Of a stretch of DNA of 64,000 nucleotides, positions 42,612 through 52,197 are shown piece by piece. The DNA is from Mucilaginibacter_A sp964251965 (GTDB lineage: Bacteria; Bacteroidota; Bacteroidia; Sphingobacteriales; Sphingobacteriaceae), in NCBI GenBank assembly GCA_964251965.1, contig CAXULQ010000001.1:124001-188000 (forward strand). The letters run 5' to 3'. Within the stretch, counting starts at the first letter, position 1. Each line of letters begins with the position of its first letter. The translations under genes were made by a program, and so were the position numbers. The notes under the pieces are model-generated. The model was given only the letters and a program-made list of their open reading frames with translations, made no database searches and had not been told where the DNA came from.

Positions 42612-42785
42612 AAAGTTTTTGTTTGATCGACCAATCGTTATTTGTTCCCATAAATTTGCAATTAAAGATATTGGAAAGATTGTTTTTACTTAGATTTTAC
42701 AAGATATGTTTAGTAATGATTTATAACAATGCTTTTTTTATCGATGTTTTTTTGGATTAAAAGATAAGCAGAATCCGAAAGCTAA

Positions 42786-43028
42786 ATGCTGCCGGAGAAC
42801 TGCTCAACGAGCGTTTGGTATTTGTACATAACCAAAAACCAGATCGGTTTAAAGTTAGACAGCCTAAAAACAGTCCAGGATCGTATCAATTTGCTAAATT
42901 GCAGCCTTTTTATTCATCAACAAATTCGCGGTTCGCAGTTGTTTGTAGTCAAAGCAGGTTATCAAAGCTTGGTCGAAAAACATAGCAAAGTCAATAATGC
43001 TATTAATACTTTTATGAAAAGCTTATAA
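42786..43028 (+). pseudogene. Open frame of 80 codons, probable gene remnant
   Basis: An ATG-started frame whose product is unfamiliar. Fragments such as TVQDRINLLNCSLFIHQQI vaguely recall the C-terminal G-box region of sensor kinases, and a neighbouring frame is also open for about 70 codons. This is what a decayed, frameshifted gene would give. It lies in an 783-bp gene-poor stretch with the MITE. I give it little weight. Confidence 0.22.
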
Positions 43029-43055
43029 GTTAAGTTTCGATAATTTTAGGTTGAT

Positions 43056-43066
43056 AAAAGAAGCAT
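43056..43066 (+). repeat. Dispersed motif copy
   Basis: Exact AAAAGAAGCAT in AGGTTGATAAAAGAAGCATC, 48 bp before the truncated epimerase. Confidence 0.88.
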
Positions 43067-43114
43067 CTGCAAAATTTATCTTTTTATATTTATTAGTTTA
43101 AAAAATACATCAAA

Positions 43115-43360
43115 ATGAAACTAAATGTACTGATATTCGGTTCGACCGGAATGATTGGAAAAGGTGTTTTGCTGGAATGTTTAGCAAGTGCAGAAGTAGA
43201 ATCGGTACTGATTGTTAACCGCCAAACTTGTAGGATAACTCATCAAAAGTTAAAGAAAGTAATCAGCAAAAATATTTCTGATTTGTCTGCTATACAAAAT
43301 GATTTGGTTACTTGTAATGCATGCTTCTTTTGTTTGGGTGAGGCAACAGAATTTTTGTAA
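43115..43360 (+). pseudogene. Truncated NAD(P)-binding epimerase-like gene
   Basis: The product, 81 aa, has the Rossmann start VLIFGSTGMIGKGVLLEC and the family motif NACFFCLGEAT, where full-length relatives have about 220 aa. It stops just after this motif. The rest of the fold, with the SDR active site, is absent. It is therefore a 3'-truncated remnant. The CFFCLG codons coincide with an exact dispersed-motif copy (43321-43331), which here is explained by the protein motif. Confidence 0.72.
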
Positions 43361-43394
43361 AAATAGTTAGGAATAAAAGTCCTAAAATTAAAAT

Positions 43395-45623
43395 CTAATC
43401 TACCTGATCAACTTGTAAAATTACACTTGCCCGGCTTGCATTTACTTGTGGATTAAAGCCAATCGTCATTAAAAAATTACCGGTAAAAACAGCATCCTCT
43501 TTCAACCTTGATTTTGTTCCCGGGAAAAGATTAATTTCTTTAATTGCATACTTTTTGTCTGGGTTTAAACCTTTTAATTGTATCGGCAAATGGCTGCCTG
43601 CATTGTAACGGTTATTGGTAAGATAATTAAAAACGATAGCTTTACTTTTGATTTCGTTGATGTATTGGATAGAAGCCAGATCATTTTCCCACGGACTTAG
43701 TAAACGGTACTGGTCGCCGTGCCAAACTACATCGCTAAAACCTTTGTAAGTTTGGATTGCTTGCTGGCAAAATTGTAAATCTTTTTCGTTCAGTTTGCTC
43801 ACCATAATATCAAAACCCAATTTACCCATCATGGCAACATCAGTCTTAAATTTGATGGGCAATTTGCTCCAATCGGTAACATGGTTATCAGAAGTTATGG
43901 CCGGATAAAAGTAGGAGTATTCCCATTGGATAAAAATACGTTCTATTGGATCTGTATTATCGCTTGGCCAAAATTCTGTAAAGTATTTTAAGGCACCATA
44001 ATCAACCCGGCCACCGCCACCAGAACATAACATCATTGGCACTTTTGGATACTTGGATCTGATCCTTGCAAAAACGCTGTACAAACCTTTTACATAATCA
44101 ATATATAAATGCGACTGCTTTTTTTCGTAGGCAGAATAAGCATTGTAAATTACCGCGTTGCAATCCCATTTAATAAATCCAAGCTGCGGGTTTTTAGTGA
44201 ACAAATTATCCAGGATACCAAAAACAAAATCCTGAACTTTCGGATTGCTTAAATCCAATACATTCTGGTTTCGGTATAAATAATCTTCGCGATTGGGCTG
44301 CTTGATCACCCAATCCGGATGTTTCAGGAACAAATCACTTTTCGGGTTTACCATTTCCGGTTCCACCCAAATACCAAACTTCACGTTGTTATTGGTTGCT
44401 TCTTTAACTAAATAGCCAATTCCGCTGGGCAGTTTGGCTTTGTTTTCCTGCCAGTCGCCCAAACCTGCATGGTCGCTATTGCGCGGATAATTGTTCCCAA
44501 ACCAGCCGTCATCCAACAAAAAAACATCGGTGCCCAGCTTTTTCGTGTCTTTCAATAACGCAGCTAATTTAGTTTCATCAAAATCAAAAAACGTTGATTC
44601 CCAATTGTTTAAAATAGTCAATCGGTCGCCTTTTCCATCAACAATTTGGTAATCTCTCGCCCAACGTTGCAAATGGCGACTGGCATCGCCTTTTCCATGC
44701 TCAGAATAAGTGTAGAGAAAAGCAGGCGTTTTAAATTCTTCGGATGGTTTTAAAGAATAATCCGAAGCATAAGGATTGATGCCAGCAATCAGCCTTAAAT
44801 TTTTAAGCGGATCGACCTCCAAATCAATCTTAAAATTGCCAGACCATTCCAGCGAACCCAACATCACTTTGCCTTCATCTTCGGTGGCCACTTTACCAAA
44901 AGAGACCATGAAAGACGGCGGCTGGTACAAATCTGCCCGTGTGCCCAACTTGGAATCCAACACTTTTATGCCGGCCGTAAGTTCTGATTCCTGCGGCTGC
45001 ATTTCCTGTGCCCAATCGCCGTGATACTGTTTTAACCAGTAAGAAGTTGCGGTGAGGTACAAGTTGGCCGAAGCAAATTTGTGCAAAGTTACATTGCCTT
45101 TTTCGGTTTGTTTGATAACCGACCATTGTTCTACCACATCGTTATCAGCATAAACTTTGTAATAAAGGGTAACTTCAAAATTGTAAACCGGATCTTTTAA
45201 AACGATGCTGGTGATGGATACATTGGCATCGATTTGCTGTTTTTGATCACTTACATATTGCAAATCAAGTGAGTTGTTGCCGTCCGCATGTGTAACTTCT
45301 ATGGCTGGTTCAACCAAATTTCTCGAACCTGCCGGCGTGTAAGCAGAATTTAAAATGCCGGAATAATCGTCGCCTTGCTTACGCATAGCAGGTACAAACT
45401 GATACTCGTTCGGGTTGGTTAATTTCAAACCAAAATAAATCATACCAACGCGTTTATCTGCGCCTACTTGTAAAACCATTGCGTTGTGCCGGGTTTCAAT
45501 CGTAATTACTTTGGTGTTTTGTGCCGAAGCCTGGATTGAAACAGACGACAACGTTAGCGACAGCAACAGTTTAACGTATTTTTTAAAAACGTGGTTTAAA
45601 ACGGTTTTATATTGAATCTTCAT
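43395..45623 (-). CDS. Alpha-galactosidase, GH36 family
   Basis: A 742-aa secreted glycoside hydrolase with a signal peptide (cleavage near IQASAQ). The N-terminal beta-supersandwich (about 40-320) is followed by the TIM barrel with FLLDDGWFGN, the nucleophile Asp487 in FIKWDCN, and the acid/base Asp in FWPSDNTDPIERI (about 555). It should release terminal alpha-1,6-galactose from raffinose-like sugars or galactomannan. No SusC/D or transporter is adjacent. Length is normal. Confidence 0.94.
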   Translation of the reverse strand: MKIQYKTVLNHVFKKYVKLLLSLTLSSVSIQASAQNTKVITIETRHNAMVLQVGADKRVGMIYFGLKLTNPNEYQFVPAMRKQGDDYSGILNSAYTPAGSRNLVEPAIEVTHADGNNSLDLQYVSDQKQQIDANVSITSIVLKDPVYNFEVTLYYKVYADNDVVEQWSVIKQTEKGNVTLHKFASANLYLTATSYWLKQYHGDWAQEMQPQESELTAGIKVLDSKLGTRADLYQPPSFMVSFGKVATEDEGKVMLGSLEWSGNFKIDLEVDPLKNLRLIAGINPYASDYSLKPSEEFKTPAFLYTYSEHGKGDASRHLQRWARDYQIVDGKGDRLTILNNWESTFFDFDETKLAALLKDTKKLGTDVFLLDDGWFGNNYPRNSDHAGLGDWQENKAKLPSGIGYLVKEATNNNVKFGIWVEPEMVNPKSDLFLKHPDWVIKQPNREDYLYRNQNVLDLSNPKVQDFVFGILDNLFTKNPQLGFIKWDCNAVIYNAYSAYEKKQSHLYIDYVKGLYSVFARIRSKYPKVPMMLCSGGGGRVDYGALKYFTEFWPSDNTDPIERIFIQWEYSYFYPAITSDNHVTDWSKLPIKFKTDVAMMGKLGFDIMVSKLNEKDLQFCQQAIQTYKGFSDVVWHGDQYRLLSPWENDLASIQYINEIKSKAIVFNYLTNNRYNAGSHLPIQLKGLNPDKKYAIKEINLFPGTKSRLKEDAVFTGNFLMTIGFNPQVNASRASVILQVDQVD

Positions 45624-45714
45624 AAATATTTGGTGTGGGATAACAGGCGATAAAGCTGCAAATAATTTAAATGAGTTTGCTTGTTTGCATTATATTTTTC
45701 TGATGATCAAAGCA

Positions 45715-45725
45715 ATGCTTCTTTT
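45715..45725 (-). repeat. Dispersed motif copy
   Basis: Exact ATGCTTCTTTT followed by ATCATG, in the gap between the divergent alpha-galactosidase and the broken lipoprotein gene. Confidence 0.88.
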
Positions 45726-45870
45726 ATCATGTTTTTTTTAAGGTTTGATTCTTTTGGTTGATAAGATAATGATCACAAGTATTCCAATTTTCGATTAGAT
45801 CTATTTTATTTTTTCCATCGATTCATTTAGATTTTATTTAACTTTATTTCTAAACCAAACCTTACCAATC

Positions 45871-46204
45871 ATGAAAAAAAACAATCACAAGTATGGTACT
45901 TGCTGTATGCTTTCTTACAGCTTGTAACAGCAAACAAAGTAGCACAGCAAAAGGAAGTGACAGCAGCGCATCAACTTTAGAAAGAAACAAGCAAGTTATT
46001 ATGCGCTCCGAAGATGGTTTTAATACAAAAGATGCAAATGTTATTGTAAAAGATTGTGCACCTGATTTTGTAGATTACGGAGACGGCGTATCAAAACCAA
46101 TGAAAAAAGGAATGTTCTTTTTATCTATCTTTTGCCAAGGACTTAGTTTTTTCTGTTCTAAAGTTGGAACATCATATAAAAAAAAGTTTTTTAGAGTTGG
46201 GTGA
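45871..46204 (+). pseudogene. SnoaL-like lipoprotein gene, frameshifted and truncated
   Basis: ATG at 45871 is followed by eight A residues (45874-45881). With seven, the frame would run MKKTITSMVLAVCFLTAC, a perfect lipoprotein signal with lipobox LTAC, into the open frame starting at 45893. Mature-part residues ERNKQVIMRSEDGFNTKDANV and APDFVDYGDG resemble SnoaL/ester-cyclase-fold proteins. After KPMKKGM the match is lost, and the end is unrelated low-complexity sequence. The gene therefore carries a homopolymer slip and a 3' truncation. Confidence 0.65.
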
Positions 46205-46314
46205 AGGTGAAATAAGTTGAACAAAACTTAAACAGACACTTATATTTATTTTATAATTGAAATTACAATTGCATTAATAACAAAAACAAAAGATACAATT
46301 AATTCCTATCCAAC

Positions 46315-49300
46315 TTAACTACTCTTTTGCGCACTATTATTATTACCAAACAACGAAAAGAGTTTTATTACAGTTGGAATGCCTGCGGCAAGGGCAGTTA
46401 TATAAGTTATCAATTTGGAATACGCTTCTTGTTGTGAGGTAAGCAAAAAGGAAAGGATGGCAAAGATCACGACCAGTAATGGTGTTTTCAATTTGCCCCA
46501 ATTACCGTTGTCTTGCATCTGGTTCCTAATTTTCAATGCTTCGGTATTGCCAATGGCGGTTAGGATAAAGTTTCGGAAACCGCGGTTAAACAACATCAAA
46601 GTTCCATCCGTACGTACAATAACGCCTTTGCTGATCAGCATGCTTAAATTGTAATCGTCAAAAGCATTTACCAAACCATCTTCCGCCAAGTCGTACAATA
46701 AAAATTTTTCTTCTTTGGTTAACGATTGCCAGATGTACATGTAAAAATAATGTGCCGTAACTTGCAGTTTAAACGCCAGCGCATCTCCGTTGGCTGTTTT
46801 CTCTTTTTTAGGAAGTGAACCTGCAGCTTTGATGGCCGCATTTTGCATCTTGATTAAGAAATGCGTGTATTGTGTTTCCTTGACAATCATTTCTTCCCAG
46901 GCGGGAAGGCGTTTGTTATAAGCTTTGCGTTCGATTGGATAGATTACAATTCGGTAATGGCCCAGTAACACATGCCAACGTTCCAGGTCTTGCACAGCTT
47001 TACTTGCTGTTGCTTCTGCCAACGCATTTAAAGAATCCAGAAAAGCAATTGGATGAATGGCCGACAGGATAATGATCTTGCATTTATTTTCAACCATCAG
47101 CCTTTCTAGCATGTTCAGTTTAATGCGGTTGGTTGTTTCATCCTTGATGTTGTATTCAAAATGATTGACTATAATCAGTTGATAATCTTTTGAAAACAAG
47201 TCATCCTGTTTCTTTTTCCATCGAATATTATCATCGGAAGCAGGATCGGTATTATCGGGAATTTCGATCAGGTCGAGCACTAAAACATTGTTTTTATCAG
47301 GCGATTGCGGATCATAGATGTACGGCTGCCCATTTTCCTGCATCATTTCTTTATTAATGATCCTGTTTAAAAGGAAAAATAATTTGTGCGAACCTGGCAA
47401 GCCAATAATAAACACCAGCTTATTAAGATCTTGACAAAGCAAGACCTCATCGTCAATCGCTTTCCAAATATTTGTAGCAGGCAGGTTTAGCGCAAAAAGC
47501 TTCCGGATGATGTTTAAAATTATAACATAAAAAACAAGCAGTAAAAGAAGCATCAGCAGCCAGAACAGTATTTCCCATTTGTTAAATATCACTGGCAAAC
47601 GGTAATTTAAGTTGTAGGACCGGAGTATGAGGTAGCCGCCACGGTTCCGCGTTTCCAGATAAGTAGTAGTGCCGGTATGGTTGTACAAGGCATCTTTAAA
47701 TAAAGGGTTATAAAAGAAGCTTAGGTCTGTAGCCTTAGACTGGTATAAATTGCTTTCCCTTATCGCTGAAGAATCTTTATAAAAGCGAAATTGATTAAGA
47801 ACGGCAATAGTTAAAGATTCTTCATGCTGATAACCGATTACCTTTACCGGAATTTGTTTAGAATATCCGATTGAATCTACCCATGAGCTGTCCGTATAAA
47901 CGGCGTTGGTATTATCTTTTAAATGGCTGAGATAAGTACTGTCGGCACTTGGGTTTTTCTCCATGATACGGCGGGCAAAATCATAATGGCGGAAGCGGGC
48001 CACCAAATTCTGCTCGTAATTGTAGGATACCACGTAAAATAGCACCACCGGAATGCCACTGGTAATTAGTAAGCGGGTAAGGACCATTAAGGCAAAACTG
48101 TGGGAATAGTTCCAGCCTATTTCGGTGTACCGCACAGCCATCTGCCTGCCTTTCTTAATCCAATCATCACCGAAAACAAACAATACCGCGGCCAGCAGCA
48201 GGGTGATAATTTCATAAGAAAAAAATAGCTTAAAGTGCTCCAGGTTTTTCCAGGCCAGCAAATTGATCAGCAGGAAAAAAACCAGCAGTACATAAATTGC
48301 CCGTATTTTATTTTGAAAGAAAACCTGATTGTCTTCCTTTTGGTAACGGCGGGCATAAAGGCACATTAAAAAACCGATGATTGCGTTAGAAGAAAACAAA
48401 AGCATGAAGAAAAATTCTGCAAATGTTGACTGATGGAAAAAGAAATTGAGCAGCAGCACGATACCAATGTTGAGCAGCGACGATATAATGTATTGTTGAT
48501 GAAAGGAAGCTTTTGGGCCAATCCAACTGCTATCAAATTGTTGCTTTTTAAAAACAGATCGGTTGGAAGAAGCCAAAAAAACGGCCAGCATTTCGATCAC
48601 CAGATAGCTGAAAAACACAACCAACATGGATAGTGTGAAGCAGTAGGTTTCCATGTCGCGCGTATCTTTAAAATTTATGTCGCTGAAAATGATGATGAAA
48701 TAGGGCAGCCCGGTAATTGGTTTTGCCTCTACATTATAATTCCTGCCCGAATAAGCTGTTTTAAAAACCTTTTGCGCGCGCGCTTCCATGCAGCTACGCA
48801 GTTCCTCGTTTGCAGAAAACTCTTTCAGCAAGTTCTCGTTCAGGTTACGGTTTTTATCGGCATGATAAAGCACTTTTCCGTTTTGGTCGATCATGGCAAA
48901 AGTGTATCCGGCAGGTAAAATAACCTGGTCGAGGCTTTTCATGTTGAAAGCAAATGCTTCAACGATCGTATTGTTGGCCGTTGAAAGGATGGACTTATGA
49001 CTAATTACGGTTGTAAACTTTCCGGTAGTCCACGAAATGAGCTGATCCAGATAATAACGCCCGCCGGTCAGGCTATCCAGGTATGTTTTGCCCGACAATA
49101 TATTTTTAAACCAGTCCCGCTCACTAAAATTTGCTCGTGGCGCATTGTATTGTAAAGAATCCCACCGAAATAGTTCCTTACCGCTCTGGTTCATCCAATA
49201 AACCTGGTTTAAATCTGCTCGGCCAAAATTGCCTCTTTTAAAAATGGAATCGATGGAATAAAATCGTTGTTGTATTTTCTGTTGGTCAATTGGATAATGT

Positions 49301-50433
49301 GGCGTCTCGGAAAGATGGCTACCGCTTTTTCCACCCAACACGATGTTTCTTCTAAGCAAAATATCTTTTTGTGCCAGGCTATCTAAAGCTACTAAGCTGG
49401 AGTCTTTTCGCTCTATTTCCTTCTTAAAAGCATTGGTTATTGCGTTGGCTAAATTTTCTTTTGAATCTGGGCTGTTATTAGGCCGAAAGTTAGCATTGTA
49501 TTTAAATAAGGTGAAGAAGAGCAACGACATCAGCAGCATGGTTACGGTTACCAATAATATCCCGTCCAATAAGGTTAACCTGTCCTGGCTGCCCATGTGA
49601 AATAATTTAATACACGGAAATGAAATAATGATGGCGAGTGCAATTGTTATCATGAAAAGTACTATGTTGGATGGCAACTGGTTCTTTTCGTACTGATATT
49701 TTTGGTTGGATAGCAAGCCTGCAATTATCCAATTACTGTTTTGTGTAAAACTCACCGGTTGCAGAAATAGCTGATAACTGGTTCCGCTAATTTCCCGGGC
49801 AATCATTTTGGCGCCTTCAATCACACCATTTTTACCAAATACAGAATCTGATTTTGTTTGGTTTAAACCTGAAGGAAAAGTTTGATATACAGTTTGCCCA
49901 TTACCAAAAACTAAGTATTGGTCGAACAATAAATTGGATGGCAGTAAAGGTTTGATAAACTGTTCAAAGCTAATCTCCATCGTAATTCTGTAACCCGTCC
50001 CGCGGTACTTTTTTGCAAACGTGATTTTAAATTGTTGTGAAGCATCATCGACCTCAATAGAAGAAATACTATCATTTCCACCTTTAAACGTTTTTTCTAT
50101 TTCTGCTTTGTTTTTTAATGAATCAAGAATATCAATTTTTGTGAGCCTGAATTTTTCAGTTGAAATACTTTTAATGTAATTGGCGATGCTGTCCTTTCCC
50201 ATGCTATTGCTGGTATATGCCGAAAGCACATTGTTTAACAGCGCAACACTGTTCTGTATTTTTGCCCTCACATTCCCGTCAATATTTTGCATCGCCCGGA
50301 AACCCTGCTCTTTTATCCTTCTTTCGTTGATTGGCCTGTAAACATATAAATAACTGGCACTCAAAAATATAACCACCAAAATTGTGATGAGGACAGCCGC
50401 AGGGTTTCTACCAAGAAAGAAAAAGCTTTTCAT
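46315..50433 (-). CDS. 1372-aa multi-pass membrane protein with P-loop-like domain
   Basis: Helix 1 (about 12-31) leads to an extracytoplasmic domain (32-250). Two helices (254-276, 287-309) follow, then a second extracytoplasmic domain (310-597) with Cache-like features (FAMIDQNGKVLYHADKNRN). About six more helices lie between 598 and 803, then a third external domain (804-950) and a helix (955-977). The cytoplasmic part has FIIGLPGSHK (about 1008-1017, like Walker A), NVLVLDLIEI (Walker B-like) and KIIILSAIHP (sensor-like). A winged-helix-like region (1235-1300) and two C-terminal helices end it. I recognise no named family. The gene follows a patatin gene by 15 bp. Confidence 0.82.
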   Translation of the reverse strand: MKSFFFLGRNPAAVLITILVVIFLSASYLYVYRPINERRIKEQGFRAMQNIDGNVRAKIQNSVALLNNVLSAYTSNSMGKDSIANYIKSISTEKFRLTKIDILDSLKNKAEIEKTFKGGNDSISSIEVDDASQQFKITFAKKYRGTGYRITMEISFEQFIKPLLPSNLLFDQYLVFGNGQTVYQTFPSGLNQTKSDSVFGKNGVIEGAKMIAREISGTSYQLFLQPVSFTQNSNWIIAGLLSNQKYQYEKNQLPSNIVLFMITIALAIIISFPCIKLFHMGSQDRLTLLDGILLVTVTMLLMSLLFFTLFKYNANFRPNNSPDSKENLANAITNAFKKEIERKDSSLVALDSLAQKDILLRRNIVLGGKSGSHLSETPHYPIDQQKIQQRFYSIDSIFKRGNFGRADLNQVYWMNQSGKELFRWDSLQYNAPRANFSERDWFKNILSGKTYLDSLTGGRYYLDQLISWTTGKFTTVISHKSILSTANNTIVEAFAFNMKSLDQVILPAGYTFAMIDQNGKVLYHADKNRNLNENLLKEFSANEELRSCMEARAQKVFKTAYSGRNYNVEAKPITGLPYFIIIFSDINFKDTRDMETYCFTLSMLVVFFSYLVIEMLAVFLASSNRSVFKKQQFDSSWIGPKASFHQQYIISSLLNIGIVLLLNFFFHQSTFAEFFFMLLFSSNAIIGFLMCLYARRYQKEDNQVFFQNKIRAIYVLLVFFLLINLLAWKNLEHFKLFFSYEIITLLLAAVLFVFGDDWIKKGRQMAVRYTEIGWNYSHSFALMVLTRLLITSGIPVVLFYVVSYNYEQNLVARFRHYDFARRIMEKNPSADSTYLSHLKDNTNAVYTDSSWVDSIGYSKQIPVKVIGYQHEESLTIAVLNQFRFYKDSSAIRESNLYQSKATDLSFFYNPLFKDALYNHTGTTTYLETRNRGGYLILRSYNLNYRLPVIFNKWEILFWLLMLLLLLVFYVIILNIIRKLFALNLPATNIWKAIDDEVLLCQDLNKLVFIIGLPGSHKLFFLLNRIINKEMMQENGQPYIYDPQSPDKNNVLVLDLIEIPDNTDPASDDNIRWKKKQDDLFSKDYQLIIVNHFEYNIKDETTNRIKLNMLERLMVENKCKIIILSAIHPIAFLDSLNALAEATASKAVQDLERWHVLLGHYRIVIYPIERKAYNKRLPAWEEMIVKETQYTHFLIKMQNAAIKAAGSLPKKEKTANGDALAFKLQVTAHYFYMYIWQSLTKEEKFLLYDLAEDGLVNAFDDYNLSMLISKGVIVRTDGTLMLFNRGFRNFILTAIGNTEALKIRNQMQDNGNWGKLKTPLLVVIFAILSFLLTSQQEAYSKLITYITALAAGIPTVIKLFSLFGNNNSAQKSS

Positions 50434-50448
50434 AGTAAATTAAACCTG

Positions 50449-51627
50449 TTAGGAAGGCAAATTATTAATCCAGTCCGCCTGGCTGATGAGCGGTTTTATT
50501 TTTGTAACGCCATAAAAAGCGGTAACCAGTTCGTCCCGGTGAGTTGGTGTATTGTTAAGGTCTTTGGTAAATTTATTTTCTTTCATGATATAATCTGCCA
50601 TCGCCTCGCCAATAACCTTTAACAACCCAAATTTGCTTACGTCATCCATTGCAATTCCGTTTAGGTCTGCGTTGGTCAGCTCGCTTAAACGTTTGGCATT
50701 CACAACATGAACATCAGAAATATCACGGTCGGGAAGTAGTTGGACGGAATCACAGTTCAAAGAAATCTGGAAACGCCGGTAATCCAACCTCAGCAAACTA
50801 CTTCGAAAAACATCGGTTTGCATAGAACTTGCATCCTGGCCAGATTCGTCCATCACATAATTCAACCAAAAATAAGCATCCGGGCCCGGAGGGTTTGCAG
50901 CCTGGTCTGCATCAACCGCAAGTATTTTTATCCCGGTGCCGAAACTAAACATTGTGATTTTATCTGCCTGATACTTTCCGCTTCCGCTGTAACAAATTGC
51001 TTCCAGCATGGCAGCAAGCGAAGGGTTATTGTACGTAGTGGTGCCGCCATCCACAAACCGTTCCAAAGGATGGAAATAAGTTGGCGCAGACATCGTAGCC
51101 TCCATAACCGTACGCAGCAAAGCATCTTTAAAAGTATTTTTGATTATGCCGTCAACTTCAAAACAATTAAAAAAAGTTTCCTCGTTATCGGTTACGTCTT
51201 TTGCCGTAATCATTACATCGACCCCGGTTTTGTGGTGTGCCTGTTCCATCGTAATATCGCCGAGAACACCTTTAAGTGCTTCGCGGTAATTTTTCTTATC
51301 ATAAGCAGGCGGGTTGATAAAACGGTTGGCCAAGATCCCGCGTTTTACAAAAACTTTAGTCACAAATTGGATGTAGAGCTGCTCAATTTCGGCGGCAGTT
51401 TTACCAAAAGCAATCAAACCGGCAATAATGGCCCCGGTTGATGTGCCGGCAACCATATCGCAAAACTGGTAACAGGGAATGCCCGCTATTTCTTCGATTT
51501 TTTTTAGTAGCTGAAGCGTTAATATCCCTCTTACGCCGCCGCCGTCCAAAGAAATGATAACGCGGTGGCTTGGGTCGATTTTTAAATTTTGATACGCCGT
51601 TTGTTGCGCGGGAGAAAGTGTTTTCAT
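50449..51627 (-). CDS. Patatin-like phospholipase
   Basis: A 392-aa soluble lipid acyl hydrolase. The oxyanion-hole motif DGGGVRG is at about 28-34, the nucleophile elbow GTSTG at 61-65 (Ser63), and the catalytic Asp in VDGGTTTYNNP near 193. No signal peptide is present. Phospholipase A activity on membrane lipids is expected. Patatins act as effectors in several bacterial defence systems, but no CD-NTase is nearby. It is the upstream gene of a unit with the 1372-aa membrane protein. Confidence 0.92.
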   Translation of the reverse strand: MKTLSPAQQTAYQNLKIDPSHRVIISLDGGGVRGILTLQLLKKIEEIAGIPCYQFCDMVAGTSTGAIIAGLIAFGKTAAEIEQLYIQFVTKVFVKRGILANRFINPPAYDKKNYREALKGVLGDITMEQAHHKTGVDVMITAKDVTDNEETFFNCFEVDGIIKNTFKDALLRTVMEATMSAPTYFHPLERFVDGGTTTYNNPSLAAMLEAICYSGSGKYQADKITMFSFGTGIKILAVDADQAANPPGPDAYFWLNYVMDESGQDASSMQTDVFRSSLLRLDYRRFQISLNCDSVQLLPDRDISDVHVVNAKRLSELTNADLNGIAMDDVSKFGLLKVIGEAMADYIMKENKFTKDLNNTPTHRDELVTAFYGVTKIKPLISQADWINNLPS

Positions 51628-51920
51628 CGGTTATTTAGGTTTAAGTTGATACTTTGGGTTATGCCATAACCATTTTTGTTATTTCGAGCATTACTTTTTC
51701 GCCTGCGGAAATTGTTTGTATTTTTTCAATCAATTCCTCAACCTTTAAGGTGCAGTATTTGCAATGCAGAATTTTGATTGAAAGTTTGTTCTGTTATCAA
51801 CAGTGTTGATGCTGAACCAGGTTCGTAAAAAGGTTATCAAAAAAGAATTTTGAAAACGATCTTTTATCAAAATTTAAAATTGCGAATTACTAAATGTAGC
51901 CTTAAAAAATGCTCCTTTAC

Positions 51921-51940
51921 AATAGCTACTTGTAGCTATT
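51921..51940. other. Perfect 20-bp palindrome in long non-coding gap
   Basis: AATAGCTAC and GTAGCTATT surround TT, followed by a T-rich run. It lies in the 51628-52197 gap between the divergent patatin and aspartyl-protease genes. It could be a short terminator or an operator. Nothing else in the gap looks like a gene. Confidence 0.55.
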
Positions 51941-52197
51941 TTTATAGCGTAAAAACACGTAAAAGTAATTTCGGGTATTTCGAAAGTTAAAGTTTAAATG
52001 TTATAACAGTCCCCGTTTTCTAAGTATTATTTTGTACACTAATTTATTGAAAAAGTAATTGTAAACTTTATTCAAGCAAATTTTTCCCACTCAAAAAAAT
52101 TGTATTTGTACGGCTAAGCTTCTGATATGAATTTATGCCGATAAAAACAGTATTGCTATTGATTTTTTGTAATTTTGTTCAACCTAAAAGTATTATC

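Noticed and set aside
50740..51441. 233-codon open frame opposite the patatin gene
   Set aside because: It is the antisense of a confident gene with intact catalytic motifs and has no recognisable domain.
50449..51627. Patatin as part of a CBASS system
   Set aside because: There is no CD-NTase (no GSxxxG...DxD gene) beside it. Its only close partner is the 1372-aa membrane protein.
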